From contig JAJEKV010000085.1 in assembly GCA_021234155.1 (NCBI GenBank), positions 2,180,896-2,244,895 of the forward strand: a stretch of 64,000 bases of DNA, written 5' to 3'. The translations under genes were made by a program, and so were the position numbers. The stretch comes from Isoetes taiwanensis. Taxonomy: Eukaryota > Streptophyta > Lycopodiopsida > Isoetales > Isoetaceae. This document shows positions 1 through 10,458 of the stretch, in pieces (position 1 is the first letter of the stretch; each line of letters begins with the position of its first letter). The notes under the pieces are model-generated. The model was not told where the DNA came from, made no database searches, and saw only the letters and a list, made by a program, of their open reading frames with translations.

Positions 1-790
1 AAAAGAAGGCGCAGCAAACATATTACTGTCCGGGTTAAAAAAACCCTGCCTCGAAGAATTTTCGGGGGAAAAACTATGACAGGAGTAAGAGTGTTATCAA
101 ACTGTACAGACATCTATCACGAGGAAAAATATACATATATCAGGCAAGCGCCCGAGGACTAAGCCGATCCCAGCGATCTATGACCTCGTGACAGAGGTCG
201 TGCTCAACATCACATGCAGTCGCTGGCGAGGCTAGGCCAGCTGAGCATAGAGTGTCCGAATTTCATCATATGTCGGGCAACTCTGAAGGGTGTGGCATTC
301 TTCTTCCACAGCTCCAACTTGGCAGCGTTGACAAAGCCTCTCCTGGCTTGGCTCCCCAATCCATCTTTCTGTCTCAATCTGGAGACGATGTGTGCCTGTG
401 CGGATGGTGGCAATGGATCTGTGCTTTTTCATGGGTAAATGGGTATGCAGATAGCGTTGCGGGCCCGCTCCAACAAGGGGTTTATCTGGTGTTGCTAATG
501 TGCCGTCTTGACATATTCAAAAGTATTGGCATCCTAGACTTGCTGAGAAAGCATGTATCAAGGTATTGTCTGATGCTGTCGCAATCTGCCTCTGTTTGCA
601 TTTGGATGCGCTTGTGCTCCTGCACATTCTGTCTAGCCAATCACTGAGATCTCTTTTCCTGCCAACATGCCTTTAGACGCTGGGGCCCCATTGCCATGGT
701 GTAAGCGAAGTAAGGGAGGCGAGCATCTTCCATACTTCCCACCTTCTGGAAGTAGATGATGTGTCGGTTAAGGGTCCCCCTCTGAAGATG
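1..790 (-). mobile_element. LINE 3' fragment (5'-truncated, runs off the window)
   Basis: This is the 3' part of a non-LTR retrotransposon read on the minus strand. The frame at 432-232 contains a C-X2-C...H-X4-C zinc-knuckle-like motif (RCQVGAVEEECHTLQSCP) typical of the C-terminal tail of LINE ORF2. The frame at 856-641 gives a segment around RHIIYFQKV and AMGPQRLKA that recurs, diverged, in the LINE copies at 16.0-16.7 kb and 9.3-9.7 kb. A copy of the hairpin core lies at 31-76. Several frameshifts and stops separate the frames, so it is dead. The left end, with the expected microsatellite tail, is outside the window. The 5' truncation point near 790 is judged from loss of similarity. Confidence 0.7.
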
Positions 791-1019
791 CAAGAAGCCT
801 TCAAAGAAAATACATGTCAAAGAAACAACAAAGTGGCAATTGAATTGTAAGGCCATTAATGCTTTTCGTATATATATTTGTTGGTTGATTCATCAACACA
901 AAACATGTGTTATGGCAATCATCTCACTAATACCACATATCAAAAATAGATAAAATATATTGATGGTGACATCATCATCTCTGCGACGCCTCCTGCTCGT
1001 ATACAGTGCTCCAACCATA

Positions 1020-1222
1020 TAAGAACATGAGATTCCCTCCTGTCAGCACATGCTTGCCAATACGAGGTCATATGTCTAATGCCAGACTCTTGATGGTGAG
1101 CAAGAATCTGACATGGAAGGAATAGACGTGTCATCCATCTCGTCTTCCTCGGGACCGATATAGCTGTGGAAGCGCATAAACATGAGCACATAACAATATA
1201 ACAAATATACATAGCCACCTTG
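1020..1222. repeat. Repeat adjoining a LINE tail (copy 1)
   Basis: About 190 bases starting at gagattccctcctgtcagca are shared with 8690-8846, and both copies stop against a (GGAA)n LINE tail. The shared block includes a stretch around tgatggtgagcaagaatc and ends in catagccacc or cttagccact. Either the LINE family reaches beyond its microsatellite, or two LINEs sit at the same place in an older repeat, or the whole junction was duplicated. Confidence 0.6.
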
Positions 1223-1224
1223 AA

Positions 1225-4200
1225 AGAAGGAAGGAAGGAAGGAAGGTATTTTTATCGTCCACGGAGACCAATCGGTCTATGGGACCCAATACAAAAGCGC
1301 AACAAGCAGATTATTACCCGGATTAAAAAACCCCCGCCCCGAAGGGTTTTCGAGGGAAAAACCGTGGCAGCAATCAGCCTGCTGACAAACTGTTCCAATA
1401 TACGAAATGCAAAAACACACAAATATATACACTCATGTCATCGTGCCGTAGTGCACGGTCGGTGGCGGCGGTGAGGGGCAAAAGGTGAGCTCGCGATCCG
1501 GTACCTCACAGATATGCGACCACGAGCGCGTCTCGGCGGTGTGTTCATCAACAAATGTAGGGCACCGTCCGTACTGCATTAAAGAACATTCCGCACCTGG
1601 TCCGGACCAGATCTTTGAGCAACTCGAAAGTGTGAGACTCATCCTCAATGGCACCCGCTTGACGGCTTAGCCAGGCCAATCATGCGGGCTCGCTCCCAAT
1701 CCACCGCCTGCCTCACGAAGATGGTGACAGGCTGTCAGGCGAATGGAGGCAATGGGTAGTGGCTTTTCCAGGCGGTAGGACCTTGGTAAAGTCATGGCCC
1801 GACCAATCACCCGGGGGTTGATGTGCTCCTTGTAATGGGCCGCTTTGACCGCTCTAGAGTGTCGGGGTCCCAGAGCTTGCGAGGGAAGCAAGTGTCCAGT
1901 ACTCCCCAGTCTTGCCACGACCGGGCCCTCTGTGTCCACCTCCGCATCGTGCTCCTGCACATTCCATCGGCGAACCATTGATCTCTCTTACCCCTCAGCA
2001 ATTACGAGGCATGGCGGAGCCCATTGCCATAAAGCGTAAGCGAGTCGCGGGGCCAGCGAGCATCACCCATATTAACCACTTTCTAAAATAGGCGATATTG
2101 TCTATCAAGGCTGCCCGCTGAAGCGGCTTAAAGAATCAGTTTCCTGCAGCAGAAGTCGATACCAGGGGGACTGAAGGTTTCACCCAAGTGCCCGTGCCAA
2201 AAATGCCTTACGCACTGCTCCAAGTCATTCGAATTAAGCCAAAGGGCGGCCCGGACCCCAAACCGACCCGTCTGAGAAGGCTCTCGACCCGAGGCCCGGA
2301 GCAGATGTGGCCCATGGCCCCAATCATAGAGCTACGCCTGGTAGTGCATGGCATAAAAGCGCTTTCCGGCCTGGCTGTCGCAAGTGGATGAGCCTCCCAG
2401 CAGGCGAGGAGAAGTGCTCCAGCCCAGTGCTTGGTGGGAAGCGTGACCTCCACAGCTGTCCCCTCGATATGTGAGTGCAGGAGGCGTGGGGTGGCGTGAA
2501 GAGGATATGAGAACCACCGGTCTTGGCCGTATTCACGCGTATGTCTCTGGCAGTCGGGAGAATGTGTCTAGGGGCATCAGGATGAGGGAGAGATAGCTTA
2601 GGGTGTGGGCGAGGAAGGTCATTGATCGTCGCATAGATGAGCTGGTGGATGACACATTGCAAAAGCGGCCATGCCACCCCCCACATTCGGTAAGCCCGGG
2701 GCTCTAACCGGGTCAATGTAAAAAGGCCAAAAAAGTGTTGGTGAGAGGGGGCAGCCTGTGGGACCCCGATCTCACACGGTGAATGCTTGGCGAGTTTGGT
2801 GCATCTCCGCCAAAAACAACTCTCACATGGCTTTGTATATGGCATTACGCAGCGGCGGCAGCCCCGCTTGATGCAGTCCTAGCCCATAACTTTTCGGGGG
2901 ACCGTATCCAAAGCAACCTTCGAAGTCCACAAAGCGGCAATACAAGTCCCGCTTAGATGGTTTGGTATCTTCAATCGGTGGCGGAGTGTAAAGATATGGT
3001 CAATGGTGAGTGGCGGGGTCTAAAGCCCGCCAGGTGTGAGGGCTCGCGACATCCGCCGCCTCTGCCCGGGCCAATTGCCGCCGAGAATGCTAGCCAATAA
3101 TTTGGTAAATCTTTGACCCGACCATGATCGTCCGTGTGGTGGCGGACGGGTGCAGGGTCGCCCCGCCTTGTGAATGGGGACAACCCCCGCGTGGTCCATT
3201 GTCGGAAACCTTCCGCAATGCTTTCGTTGAGCGGGGGTAGTGAGGATCGGCACGAGGGCTGCCCCTGCCCATTTGAGTAACTTCGGCCTCGCATACCATC
3301 GAGGTCACCGCCTTCCCATTAGCCGGCCAAGTGCAGGCCCTCCACAACATCCTCCTCGCGAGAACCAATGGGAGGCCATCCTGAGGGGTGTGGGCGACGC
3401 TGGCGTCCACGGTGGGTCATAGAGCTCTTTTAAGTCTTGTTTCCCCTTTGCCGGGTGTGATGTCCCCGTAGAGGGCTGGGCTGGCCTTGAAGCACTCTGT
3501 GCCAAAGCGGTTCGAGGATATGAGCGGCCCCGGGCCGAACCTCCCCCGATGCCCGGCAAGGTACCGCGCCTTTGTCTCCTTTCGATAGGCTGTGATGTCT
3601 TGTGTGGGAAATTTGCAAGCGCACTGACTGGATCGAGAATGTGGAGCCGGTGGCTTGCGTTCTTTACGACCATCAAACCACCGATTCTTACGGAATGTTG
3701 CTGCCCCCGAAGCCACGCGGGGAGGGGGAGGGGAGGGTCCGCTAAAAGCACTCCGGTCCGGGCTGCATCCCGTAATAGCTCATTCAATACATCACCGGTT
3801 CGCTCTAGTGTGGGGGTCCGCGGTAATTGCCGCGGGGCATCCATGAGCATCTGGCGTAGTCCTACGCACGCTCATAATCGATGCGCCAAACCCAGGATGG
3901 CGGGGCCGCATAGTGGGGGTTACGGGCCCCCGCTAACCATGTCCAAATAAAGTGGAAGGGTGATTCGGAGTCGACCTCTCATCCCGACCGCTCTGGGCGG
4001 TGCCCTTCTAAACGACCATGAGATGCATATCTTGGCGCAACTACCACATAAGTGCACCACACTAGACCCTCCCCACGATTGTCCGTACTGCAGGTGCACT
4101 TTTGCGGTGAAGTGGGCCATCCGATGATCCATTGCAAATTGGCGAAGTCAAAAATGGCACATAGCGGGGAGCAACCATGCGCCCAAAGCTGACACGCTAT

Positions 4201-5100
4201 CATCCGATCCTCGTGGCGGAGGTTGGCTCTGCGGGACATAAATTGCAGGACATCGTCGTGTAGGGGTCAAGTCTCATGGGCTCTTGTACTCCTATTGCAT
4301 TGAAATCCCAAGAAGGACGATCCTACCAACGCTTGTCTTCTTGTCATCATATAGATGCGACATAAGGGTCCATCCTATCCGCATTCTCGAGTGGCTGCGA
4401 TAGAAGGTGCTCTCGTGTGAGGGAAATAACAGCGGCCGAAAAGGGGTTGCCGCGGTATTATAATAACGAACCCACAAGTACCGGTTGTGTCTGGCGGGTT
4501 CTTCGAGGGTAAATGAATGTGCCAAGGTTGTCCGATAGTAGCAAGCAACCCCACCATGATCCCTCTGTCTGGTATTGTATTGAAGATCGAGAAATGTTGG
4601 TAACCCAAATGATCAGTGAGCTCAGGCTCTTTGATGCTCCCATGTCTCCATGAGAAAGATGGGATCCATATCGCTGCCACGTTTGAGATTGTCCCCTTCG
4701 CCAAGGGAAGCCTCGACAATTCCATGAGACCACCCTGAGGCACAATTTCTATTTGTTAGCAGTGGGTATGCATGCTGAGTCGCGGGGAGGGCCGGGAAGC
4801 TGAGGGTGAGTGAGAAATAGATGGAGCGGAGGCAGCATGTGGCTGAGAGGGCGTGGGTCGTGAGGGAGCTTGAGGAATAGGAGCAGGAGAAGGGGGTTGT
4901 GGTAGGAAAAGTAGAAGCCCGGGGCCACGTTCAAATTGCGATTGGGGGTGCAGGGTCTGCGGCGATGGCAGTGGGCGAGAAAATGTGCATCTTGCCCGAA
5001 CCAATCTGCGGCACTCCCTTGGTGGCGGATGCCTCTGACCCTGACAAGCTCCTGTCTGCGTGCCTCCTGTTGTGCGGGACTCAGGTTTCAAAACTGTTAA
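1225..5100 (-). mobile_element. Near full-length, decayed LINE with GGAA tail
   Basis: A minus-strand non-LTR retrotransposon. ORF2 begins near 4745 with MCLRVVSWNCRGF, the usual start of an apurinic-type (EEP) endonuclease. Reverse transcriptase pieces follow in shifting frames: a YRTIMVGSKIYQI-like segment near 3140-3090 and TGCPLSPTLFWPFYID near 2757-2710, the counterpart of the QGCPLSP motif. The C-terminal region lies around 1980-1480, the hairpin core at 1318-1363, and the element ends in a (GGAA)n microsatellite at 1225-1247. Upstream, 5091-4756 is a proline/serine-rich open frame that may be an ORF1 remnant. Many stops and frameshifts show that it is inactive. The region is much more GC-rich than its surroundings. 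Confidence 0.75.
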
Positions 5101-5104
5101 GCTA

Positions 5105-6274
5105 AATTAGTACATAGTAATTTCATTACATATTATTTACACCCTTCATATCATAACTTTATATTATATCACTTTACAATACAACTTCAAAGTCTTACAT
5201 CTATCTAACGATCAATCTAATAACATTATTTACTTTATAGGTACAATTTTGAATATGTTATTATCTACGTATAATTAAAATTTATATCAACATGGGTAAA
5301 AGATATTATGAATACGGGTAAGAGCATGTTAGGTTCTACATGTTTTGAAAACTACTAGGAAAACACTCTGGATAGTCAAAGATGACGATATTATTTGGGT
5401 TCCTAACCTATTGTTATCACAAAGTACCTTACATCATGTATGTACTACTACTCTTGAACATAGCACGATTTCTTTTAATCAAGATTGAAGTCTAGGTACC
5501 TAAAAATATAATTGTGTTTTTGCACAGAAGTACATAAAAAAGTACCTTTTTGATAAATTCTTACATGCTTTCACCCATACCGCATTCGAACCAATCAATC
5601 ATGGTTTTAATTATTCATTTGTTGGCCTATGAATAATTTTATCACGATGTCCACCATATTCTCTACACGAGGGTGAAAGACATCGCTACAACAAGAATAG
5701 ATGAATACATTGAAGGTTCAAATCCTTCAATGTATAATAAGAAGAAGACAATAAAATAATACTTTATTATCTGATTAATTTAATGGTAAGTGCAGTTGGT
5801 TGGGAACCAAGAGATTAGGGGTTCAAATTTATTTTTTATAAATTGTTGTAAGATATAGCAATAAATGTTGGTAAGGTCTCAGATCTATTATCATGAGGTT
5901 AGAGGTTCGACTCCCTCAACTATAAAGAAAAAAAATTAAAACTAAAAAAGTCAACGATCAAAGTCAATAGATCACTCTCACGTCGTGTCTAGAGCCCTTG
6001 TGAGATTCTCACATGTGGCTTTGGGACATGGTGAGAGTCCTCGAGCCAATTTTACTTTTGCTTACCCAATTAAATATTTCTAATATATAGATTTAGCTTA
6101 CCATGAAAATTTAAGCTAGCTTTCATCAATGATATAATTTTTCTAGATGTCTATCTTGGCTAACATGACACAGATATGATAGATGACTCTCACCATGTGC
6201 CAAGGGGCCTTTTGCGCACCGTAAGAGTCATGGAGTCCACTTGGCCAAATCTAGTAGTCCACATTTTAATATAA
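5105..6274. other. AT-rich intergenic DNA with tRNA-like modules
   Basis: No coding region is supported. Three pol-III B-box-like stretches lie on the plus strand: gaaggttcaaatccttc at 5712-5728, aggggttcaaattt near 5817, and gaggttcgactccctc near 5905. A-box-like sequence (tggtaagtgcagttgg) precedes the second. They could be SINE heads or decayed tRNA fragments. None folds into a convincing complete tRNA by eye. Confidence 0.4.
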
Positions 6275-6470
6275 TTTTGGTGAGAGACTCGCCGATAGGC
6301 ATATCTTTCATCACAGCAGTGTACAACATTTTGAAAAAATATCTAAGGTGGAGGGTAATCCACCAATTGGGTCTGACTACCCACTAATAATACTAAAGGG
6401 GACCTGCCATAGGAACAACCCAGGCCCCTTTAAGATGGCGTAAAATAAGAAAGGCAAATAGGAGGCAACG

Positions 6471-6546
6471 TGCGAAAGTTTATCACCGGGATGAAAAACC
6501 CCGCCCCTTCGGGTTTTCGAAGAAAACCCTAATGATAAACCTTCGC
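6471..6546 (+). other. Structured hairpin module, copy C
   Basis: The outer stem pairs GCGAAaGTTTATCA (from 6472) with TGATAAACctTCGC (to 6546). The inner core at 6486-6530 holds AAAACCC, then GGGTTTTC, then GAAAACCC. The middle segment can pair with either neighbour, giving two exclusive hairpins. Copies H (47,684) and G (39,745) keep the core but have entirely different, still complementary, outer stems. Confidence 0.7.
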
Positions 6547-6894
6547 CCGACGGCTCCAAAGGAAAAGCCCGGGCCATCAAAGTGGAGATCATTGATGAAA
6601 AAGTCGAGGAAGCACAAGATGGAGGTCGCAAATCAGACGATGCATCTCAAACTCCATGGAAGAGCCGAACCAAAGAAAGAAATAGCCATGATCACTGAAA
6701 ATTTAGGAGAAAAGAAAACAAACAGAATGCATTAGACGTTAGAAAAGTAACGCAACAAAGTTGCCATAGGATGAGATGACCCGAAAAGAAACAACACAAA
6801 AAGAAGCAATTAACTCAAAAAATAGAAGCCATCATGCCGGCTCGGCGAAGCCTCCCAAGGGGGGCTGGTCCATGACAAATCACAATCCTCCAAT

Positions 6895-7050
6895 AAGAGA
6901 AGGGGCTGGTCACACAAGCCACGCGACATAAGAGCATATAAAAAATATAACCTCTCAAATACAGAGGGGCTGATCACGCGACATAACATCATATCTTAAA
7001 ACAGCATAACCTCTCAAATATAGAGGGGCTGGTCACGCGAGCCACGCGAA
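6895..7050 (+). repeat. Short tandem repeats inside copy C
   Basis: Three imperfect units of the form aggggctggtcacgcgagcc preceded by cctctcaaatacag. A diverged form on the opposite strand occurs inside copy G at 39,540-39,630 (cagcccctcac and aacaacccctcac), which helps show that C and G are the same family. Confidence 0.6.
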
Positions 7051-7620
7051 ATGGAATCACAAATCAAAATGAAAAACATGAATGCAAACAACTTAGGGTG
7101 GGGAGAGGGAACTAAGACCCAAGAAAAACTGCTATGAGAAGACGCCGATAATGGAGAAAGAGCCCAAAGACGTATATATAGCCTTGTCTCTCCCAAAATG
7201 GCGATCCGACGGTGTCGAATCGCATGCATTTTGGCGAGAGACTCGTCTGGAGGGGGGAAACCGACCAATCAAAAGAGAACTTCTATAAGATGATGATTGC
7301 CACTATAAAGTTGACATGTGTTGAATGAGCATCAAGAAAAAATCAATACCATGTCTAACAAATCAAAACTCCCAAATGTAATTGCCAAGATATGAAGATT
7401 GCTAAATGTATCAAAGTGGTTACGAAGGAAACCTGGGGGGAACTAGAAATTACTAAACCCTAGGAACAATTTGGAAATAGAAAGAAATCAAGGTAAACAA
7501 ATCTAAATGGCAACTAAACAAAAAAACACGCGGGACCAATAGTGGCAAATAGATAAAAGGAATAAGAAGTCATTTGTAAGGAAGTCGGTTGAATAAGAAA
7601 TCACTTTTAAAAGGTATGGT

Positions 7621-7690
7621 TGATTGGGAGACTCGAACCTTCACCATCAACATCCGAGTCAAAGCCTGTAACCACTAGGCTAAACCAAAT
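7621..7690 (-). repeat. tRNA-derived SINE head
   Basis: On the minus strand an A-box-like TTTAGCCTAGTGGTTACAG (7684-7666) is followed after about 25 bases by a B-box-like AAGGTTCGAGTCTCCC (7641-7626). Spacing and order fit an internal pol-III promoter. The sequence does not close a full tRNA cloverleaf, so a tRNA-derived SINE or tRNA pseudogene is more likely than a working tRNA. Confidence 0.5.
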
Positions 7691-8015
7691 ATAACTTTTA
7701 AAACACAAATCGAGATTTCATAAAACCGTCATATGCTGTGAATAGGTAACCGAACAAAAGGCGATAGAGAAAAGAGAGAACTCCGGAATGCTAAAAACGA
7801 AGAAGAAAAGAACGGGTAGAACAAATCCGATCACAAAATCAAACCAGAGGGAAGAAGAGCTATGCTTGATGATCAGAATTAGACTAGTAAGAGCGATTCA
7901 CAAAAGGAAGCAACCGATTTTTCCAAATAGACAGGTATGGGAGCAAAAGGGAAAAAATATTAAATAGCCAGAGATCGGTCCAAGGAAATCGCCGGTTAAT
8001 CATAGAATACTGAAA
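7691..8015. other. Intergenic, nothing recognised
   Basis: Purine-rich AT-biased DNA between the SINE head and the triple repeat. No open frame, splice pattern or repeat structure could be supported here. Confidence 0.5.
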
Positions 8016-8461
8016 GCGCTCAATCACATGAGAATTTGAGGCAGTACCTTCCAAGATCCCTGCATGCAAGCCAAAATTCGAGAGCCAAAGCAAGCAAGAA
8101 TCATTCATAAAACTGATAGATCCACAAATGTGTGCATGTAAAAGAAGCAAAGGAACGAAAACATGAATGAATCATGTGAGAATTTGATGCAATACCTTCA
8201 AGATCCATGCATGCAAGCAAAAATTTCATAGCCCAAGCGAGAATCATTCATAAAACGTATAGATCCACAAATTCGTGCATGCAAGAGACACAAAGGAACG
8301 AAAACATGAACGAATCACATGAGAATTTGATGCAGGATCTTCAAGATCCATGCATGCAAGTAAAAATTCCACAGCCAAAGTGCGCAAGAATGATTCCTAA
8401 AACTTACAGATCCACAATTTGGTGCATGCAAGAGAAGCAAAAGAATGAAAACATGAACTAA
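8016..8461 (+). repeat. Three tandem ~145-bp units
   Basis: The phrase gagaatttgatgca followed by ccttcaagatccatgcatgc and later cagatccacaa begins three successive units, at about 8030, 8178 and 8321, with spacings near 148 and 143 bases. Units differ at many sites, so the array is not young. It ends directly before the right-end module at 8475. Confidence 0.75.
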
Positions 8462-8474
8462 TAATCAATGCTTG

Positions 8475-8605
8475 GCCGACGACTAAGACCCAAGAAAAAC
8501 TGCTGTGAGAAGACGCCGATAATCGAGAAAGAGCCCAAAGACGTATATATAGCCTTGTCTCTCCCCAAAATGGCGATCCGACGGCGTCGAATCGCATGCA
8601 TTGTT
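8475..8605 (+). mobile_element. Right-end module of the hairpin element (solo copy)
   Basis: This copy matches the right end of copy C (7115-7229) almost base for base: aagacccaagaaaaactgct, gacgccgataat, cgtatatatagccttgtctc and gtcgaatcgcatgcatt. Similarity stops exactly after gcatgcatt, where copy C continues into its terminal direct repeat. The solo copy at 54,240-54,383 stops at the same place. Confidence 0.65.
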
Positions 8606-8689
8606 CTATTCTTTCATTATTCATTAAGCTAGCTAATTACCACTACTTCTTGCTAGCTCTCAGCTCTAATCATGGTTCTTGCTCTAATC

Positions 8690-8846
8690 AGGAGATTCCC
8701 TCCTGTTAGCACATGCTCGCTTGATGGTGAGCAAGAATCCGACGTGGAAGGAATAGACATTTCATCCTGTCTCCCTCGCGACTGACATAGCTGCGGAAGT
8801 GCATAAACACAAGCACGTAGTAATATAACAAATGCTTAGCCACTTC
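8690..8846. repeat. Repeat adjoining a LINE tail (copy 2)
   Basis: Second copy of the block at 1020-1222, slightly shorter because of internal deletions. It again abuts a (GGAA)n tail and a minus-strand LINE. Confidence 0.6.
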
Positions 8847-10458
8847 GAAGGAAGGAAGGAAGGAAGGAAGTTTATTTTAACGTCCACGGAGGCCAGAGGC
8901 CTATGAGAGCGGCAAGCGCGAGCAAAAAGCCAAAACCCCAACACCAAAACAAACAATGTAATCAGATAGAACCCTACTACACGGGATGAAAAAACCCCCA
9001 CTTGGGAGGAAAAACCCTAACGATGGGCTCTCAAATACCATGCCCCGGAAAAGAGCAAGTCGGCGGCGAAATCTGCCCGGGATGTAAGCTCCCGGTCCGG
9101 CTACCATAGGTGATCTTGATAATCGATGTAGCGGTGTGTCGAGCATCTAAGATCGAGTGTGCTTTGCTTTCGGACATGGGCATATCTTTGGGCGCATTTG
9201 GAGGGCATGGTGCTCATCCTCTATCACGTGCATCTCACAACAACGACATATCCTCTCCTCCCACGGAGATCCTGTGCCGCCATTCACCCCCAGCGACACA
9301 TCTCAGTTAGGGTAATGGGAACCCGTCCTTATGGCGGCAATAGCTCTCCGTTTCTTCACAGAGATGTGTGCTTTCAAGTACCGATGGGGTCCATGCTCAA
9401 GGCTGGGATTAATCTGAGCGTGATAGTGCTCTGTCTTGGGCTTTGCAAGAGTAGAGGCATCCCACAGAGTGGCAGCATAGCCCGCATCCAATTGCCCATT
9501 CTGCGCATCAGAATCTGCCAGTGCCACCATCTGTTGGTAATCCATAGACCACCTCCTAAACCATCCCTTACAGTGCTCGTGCCATACCCTCTTCAGCCGC
9601 TGGGGGCCCTGCGTTAACAACACGGCCTGTGGGGGCAAGCGATGCTCATCCATCCCATCCACCTTATGGAAGCAAGTAAGATGCCTTCGCATAGCAGAAT
9701 GCTGTAAAGGCCAGAACCCCGTCTCATACAACAAAATCGATGCGATGCGGTGTCCTTCACTCCCGGGCTATATGTCAAGAAAGCTTTACGCACCCTTTCC
9801 AACCTATCCCACGTATTTTGCTAACTATTTGGGCCCCAAACCTCCACCCCATATAGCGACACCGGCTCAACAAAGCTCTAAAGGGTGTGCTCTCCTCGCC
9901 CGATCCACGAGAGATCTATCCGGCAACACGCGTTTTGCACTGCATATAAAGCCTTCCAGCCTGCACTGGCTCTTCTCTCCACACACTCATCCCACAGCAT
10001 GTTAGTAGTGAAATCAATTCCCAGATACTTGAAGCTCCGCACCATCTCCACTTCCTGTCCCCTGTAATAGAACTCCGGGATAGGGTGTTGCGAGGACAGG
10101 ATCGCGAGAAGCTTAGTTTTGTGCAAGTTCACTGTCATTCCCGTTGCCCCACAGAACCCACTGAGGGCATCCAAATGCTGCTGCATACTGCTGGCCGTGT
10201 GAGCTAGCAAAGCTACATCATCCGCATATAGTAACTGGCTCACAGAGGTCGCATCAGATAATTGCACCCCGGCTCCCCCATGGTGCTGCATCCACGTCTC
10301 CAAGCTATCAATATACAACCCAAAAAGCGTTGGAGACAACGGGCAGCCCTGCTTAACTCCCATAGTGCTAGCTACCCGCCGATCCTCATAAGGCAGTGCA
10401 GCATAAATCCCATCATAAAGCTGGTGCACCACATTCTGCAACTCCGGTGCGATCACCA
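8847..10458 (-). mobile_element. 5'-truncated LINE with reverse transcriptase
   Basis: A minus-strand LINE copy with a (GGAA)n tail at 8847-8870. A long open frame from about 10,458 to 9,878 covers the reverse transcriptase palm: GVKQGCPLSPTLFGLYID, then LLYADDVALL with the catalytic YADD at 10,229-10,218, then YLGIDFTTNMLWDE. The C-terminal region continues after a frame change in 9734-9303. A reduced hairpin core lies at 8982-9020. Similarity to the family is lost upstream of VHQLYDGIYAALP near 10,458, the usual 5' truncation of LINEs. The RT part is the best preserved of this family in the window, but without an endonuclease it cannot be autonomous. Confidence 0.85.

Larger units (their letters stand above)
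6275..7250 (+). mobile_element. Direct-terminal-repeat hairpin element, copy C
   Basis: The two ends carry a direct repeat: ttttggtgagagactcgccg at 6275-6294 and ttttggcgagagactcgtct at 7229-7248. Between them come a left module (catcacagcag near 6310) shared with copy H at 42.2 kb, the hairpin at 6471-6546, a short internal tandem repeat, and a right module (7120-7230) containing gacgccgataa and a TATATATA stretch near 7173. The right module recurs at 8485, 48300 and 54260. There is no coding capacity, so the unit is non-autonomous. I do not recognise the family. LTR-derived (TRIM/LARD) and HUH-mobilised origins are both possible. Confidence 0.6.

Noticed and set aside
2324-2845. A 173-codon minus-strand frame
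   Set aside because: It lies in the decayed LINE; RT-like motifs are in a different frame nearby and the frame itself is Pro/His-rich noise.
3305-3850. A 181-codon minus-strand frame
   Set aside because: GC-rich LINE sequence gives long chance frames here; no motif continues through it.
7621-7690. Functional tRNA gene
   Set aside because: A and B boxes are present, but the acceptor and anticodon stems do not close by eye.
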